Shown here in pieces: positions 62,601 to 64,000 of a DNA stretch of 64,000 nucleotides (positions within the stretch are counted from its first letter, which is position 1; every line of letters begins with the position of its first letter). The translations under genes and the position numbers were made by a program. The notes beneath the pieces are model-generated. The model did not search any database. It was not told where the DNA came from and saw only the letters and a program-made list of their open reading frames with translations. Source of the DNA: Streblospio benedicti (lineage: Eukaryota > Annelida > Polychaeta > Spionida > Spionidae); contig CM032661.1 of NCBI GenBank assembly GCA_019095985.1, positions 12,811,485 to 12,875,484 of the forward strand, in the 5' to 3' direction.

Positions 62601-63979
62601 TAGATTTTGGTGTACTTTGGCCTACTTTTGATGAAGTTACAATGTGTTTTTAAAAACAAATTATTACATAATTGTGTTTATGTGTCTTCTGGGAACAGTT
62701 TATGACTTATCATCACGAAATTTGACATTTGGTATGTCTATATCACTCTCCTCACGTGATTTGATGTTGGTGTACTTTAGCCTACTTTTGAACTTACGAG
62801 CGTTACGTAATAAACCTTGTTAACACTCTACAGGGAGAAGTATTTGACCTATGGTCACCAAATTTCATATTTAGCTTCGTTGTACTACTCTCCAGAGCTG
62901 ATTAGATTTTGGTGTACTTTGGCCTTATTTTTGATGAAGTTACGATGTGTTTTTAAAAACAAATTATTACGTAATTGTGTTTATCGTCTCCTGGGAACAG
63001 TGTACTTTAGCCTACTTTTGAACTTACGAGCGTTACGTAATAAACCTTGTTAACACTCTACAGGGAGTAGTATTTGACCTATGGTCACCAAACTTCATAT
63101 CTAGCTTCCTTGTACCACTCTCCAGAGCTGATTAGATTTTGGTGTACTTTGGCCTACTTTTGATGAAATTACAATGTGTTTTAAAAACAAATTATTACGA
63201 ATTTGTGTTTATCTGTCTCCTGGGAAGACTTTATGACCTATCATCACCATGAAAAGCGCCCCCGGTGAGGGCAAACCAGTGTTTAATACACTGGAATGTC
63301 ACTGTCTATATATTGGCTGATTATTGATTTATAGCAGTATCATCTATTACCAAGAAGTGGATACATTTTTTGGAGCCGATGTGTCTGGAGTTTGTAGTTA
63401 TAGAATATTGATTTTAATGGTGCATTCAAATAGTAATAAGAATGTGATTCACTAGTGAAATGGACCTAATAATGGGCCCAAATGGGCCCAAATATGGACC
63501 GTTTGGGCCCATGTGAAATAGGGTTCTTGTGGTCACCATTTGCAACCGACATGCCAAATTTGAGCATCCTAGCTCAAACGATGCAACCTGTAGAGGGGTA
63601 ACGAACCGGACGGAAGGACGAACGGATGGACGCAATTAATTGGGTACAAGCCAGTGTATAAACCACTGGAAAACTTGACATTTTGTATGACTATGTCACT
63701 CTCCTCATGTGATTTGATATTTGAGTACTTTGGCCTACTTTTCAAAAATGGCCTGATCGGGGAAATGGCCTGATCGGGGAAGGGGAGATTTACGGCGTTC
63801 CCGACGACTACTTGTTAGCTAAGTCCATATTTAACTCGCATGTGCCGTCCTATTAATGCAATTCTGATATTTTTCTTTATTAATGAGCACCTTGATTTAA
63901 TATCCAAGCATGATGAAGCAATTATTTATGCATTAATTACCAATATATTTCTTTTTAGCTGAAATTTGGCTCTAAATGA
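53670..63979 (+). CDS. Two RING-like modules, Pro/Gly-Met repeat and two C-terminal RRMs; complete coding region
   Basis: Exons: 53670-56514, 57807-57895, 59017-59163, 60008-60026 (19-bp micro-exon), 60134-60222, 61540-61683 and 63959-63979 (KFGSK, stop). Phases agree and give 1,117 aa. I chose ATG 53670 (MDTANYGSLD) because the frame has a stop just upstream. An acidic/Asn-rich N-terminus precedes RING-like module 1 (about 167-215, CKFC...CLHVLC...CPEKSC) and module 2 (about 270-325, CPHC...CFHPVCKTC...CPLPKC). A coiled/basic linker and a DWLLNLEPNKTV block follow. A repeat of GGPPNRGPGPM units spans about residues 545-800, then a Tyr/Trp-rich patch (YEDWRKKYEEWYETYYG). RRM1 spans exons 2-3 (RLVVEGL...VKAILTL) and RRM2 exons 5-6 (FMWIGNL...FAMITM). 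It is likely a nuclear RNA-binding E3-like protein. I do not recognise a named orthologue. Confidence 0.85.
55450..56050 (+). repeat. Coding Pro-Gly-Met-Asn-Arg tandem repeat
   Basis: Degenerate units of about 15-30 bp encode PMGGPPNRGP-type peptides in the RING/RRM gene. Codon-level similarity (GGTCCTCC, ATGGGTGGTCCT) shows recent slippage or unequal exchange. The repeat is probably length-polymorphic and intrinsically disordered, a plausible phase-separation segment. Confidence 0.9.
62280..63245. repeat. Imperfect tandem repeats in the last intron of the RING/RRM gene
   Basis: The block GAGCGTTACGTAATAAACC...CTACAGGGAG recurs near 62,497, 62,799 and 63,029. TTTGGTGTACTTTGGCCT...TTTTGATGAA lies between copies. 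The array starts beside a CGGACGAAGTCCG hairpin near 62,300. A further piece resumes after a 422-bp insertion (63,671-63,780). Confidence 0.75.
63249..63670. mobile_element. Small element inserted in the intronic repeat
   Basis: It interrupts a repeat unit (TCATCACCA / AACTTGACATTT) that is continuous in the copy at about 62,710. Ends carry CCAGTGTTTAATACACTGG and CCAGTGTATAAACCACTGG, related inverted blocks. It is non-coding; class uncertain (MITE or SINE). Confidence 0.55.
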
Positions 63980-64000
63980 ATGCTGAGAAGCAACTGAAGA

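Noticed and set aside
1-64000. CRISPR arrays, operons or bacterial islands
   Set aside because: All genes are spliced eukaryotic genes; no regularly spaced short repeats with unique spacers were seen.

Overview
The window reads as a marine invertebrate nuclear genome. It is AT-rich and intron-rich, with GT-AG spliced genes and dense interspersed repeats. The gene families (SLC38A7, a TMPPE-type phosphoesterase, MYLIP/IDOL, avidin) point to a metazoan. The phylum cannot be fixed from sequence alone. One 100-base assembly gap (N) lies at 2905-3004.

Host genes, left to right: (1) the N-terminal part of an SLC38A7-like amino-acid transporter (minus, runs off the left edge); (2) the C-terminal half of a TMPPE-like calcineurin-fold phosphoesterase (plus, 5' part lost near the gap); (3) a complete 11-exon homologue of the plant FG-GAP membrane protein NERD1 (minus, 6.3-20.3 kb); (4) a complete 6-exon MYLIP/IDOL E3 ubiquitin ligase (minus, 26.2-33.8 kb); (5) a complete 9-exon type II membrane protein with two tandem avidin domains and a cysteine-rich tail (minus, 36.8-43.6 kb); (6) a 7-exon protein with two RING-like zinc modules, a Pro/Gly-rich repeat and two C-terminal RRMs (plus, 53.7-64.0 kb). 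I derived the exon chains by hand from splice sites and codon phase. Every internal junction in genes 3-6 keeps frame.

Mobile DNA fills most of the rest. A 7-kb Academ-like DNA transposon with long inverted repeats built from ~147-bp units sits in a NERD1 intron. Its large transposase carries an XPG/FEN-type nuclease core. A LINE at 44.8-50.2 kb is split by a DNA element carrying a DUF4806 gene and ending in a ~258-bp palindrome, and again by a second retroposon. Penelope-like fragments occur at 21.5-22.2 and 37.2-38.0 kb, the latter including a perfect 107-bp foldback. There are also a hAT-type MITE with 8-bp target duplications, tRNA-derived SINEs and several smaller inverted-repeat elements.

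The genes do not form an obvious pathway. The most unusual object is the membrane-tethered double avidin: domain 1 keeps nearly all recognisable biotin-pocket residues and domain 2 has lost some. Second is a full NERD1-type protein in an animal genome, disrupted by transposon insertion at a point where the plant protein has extra sequence.
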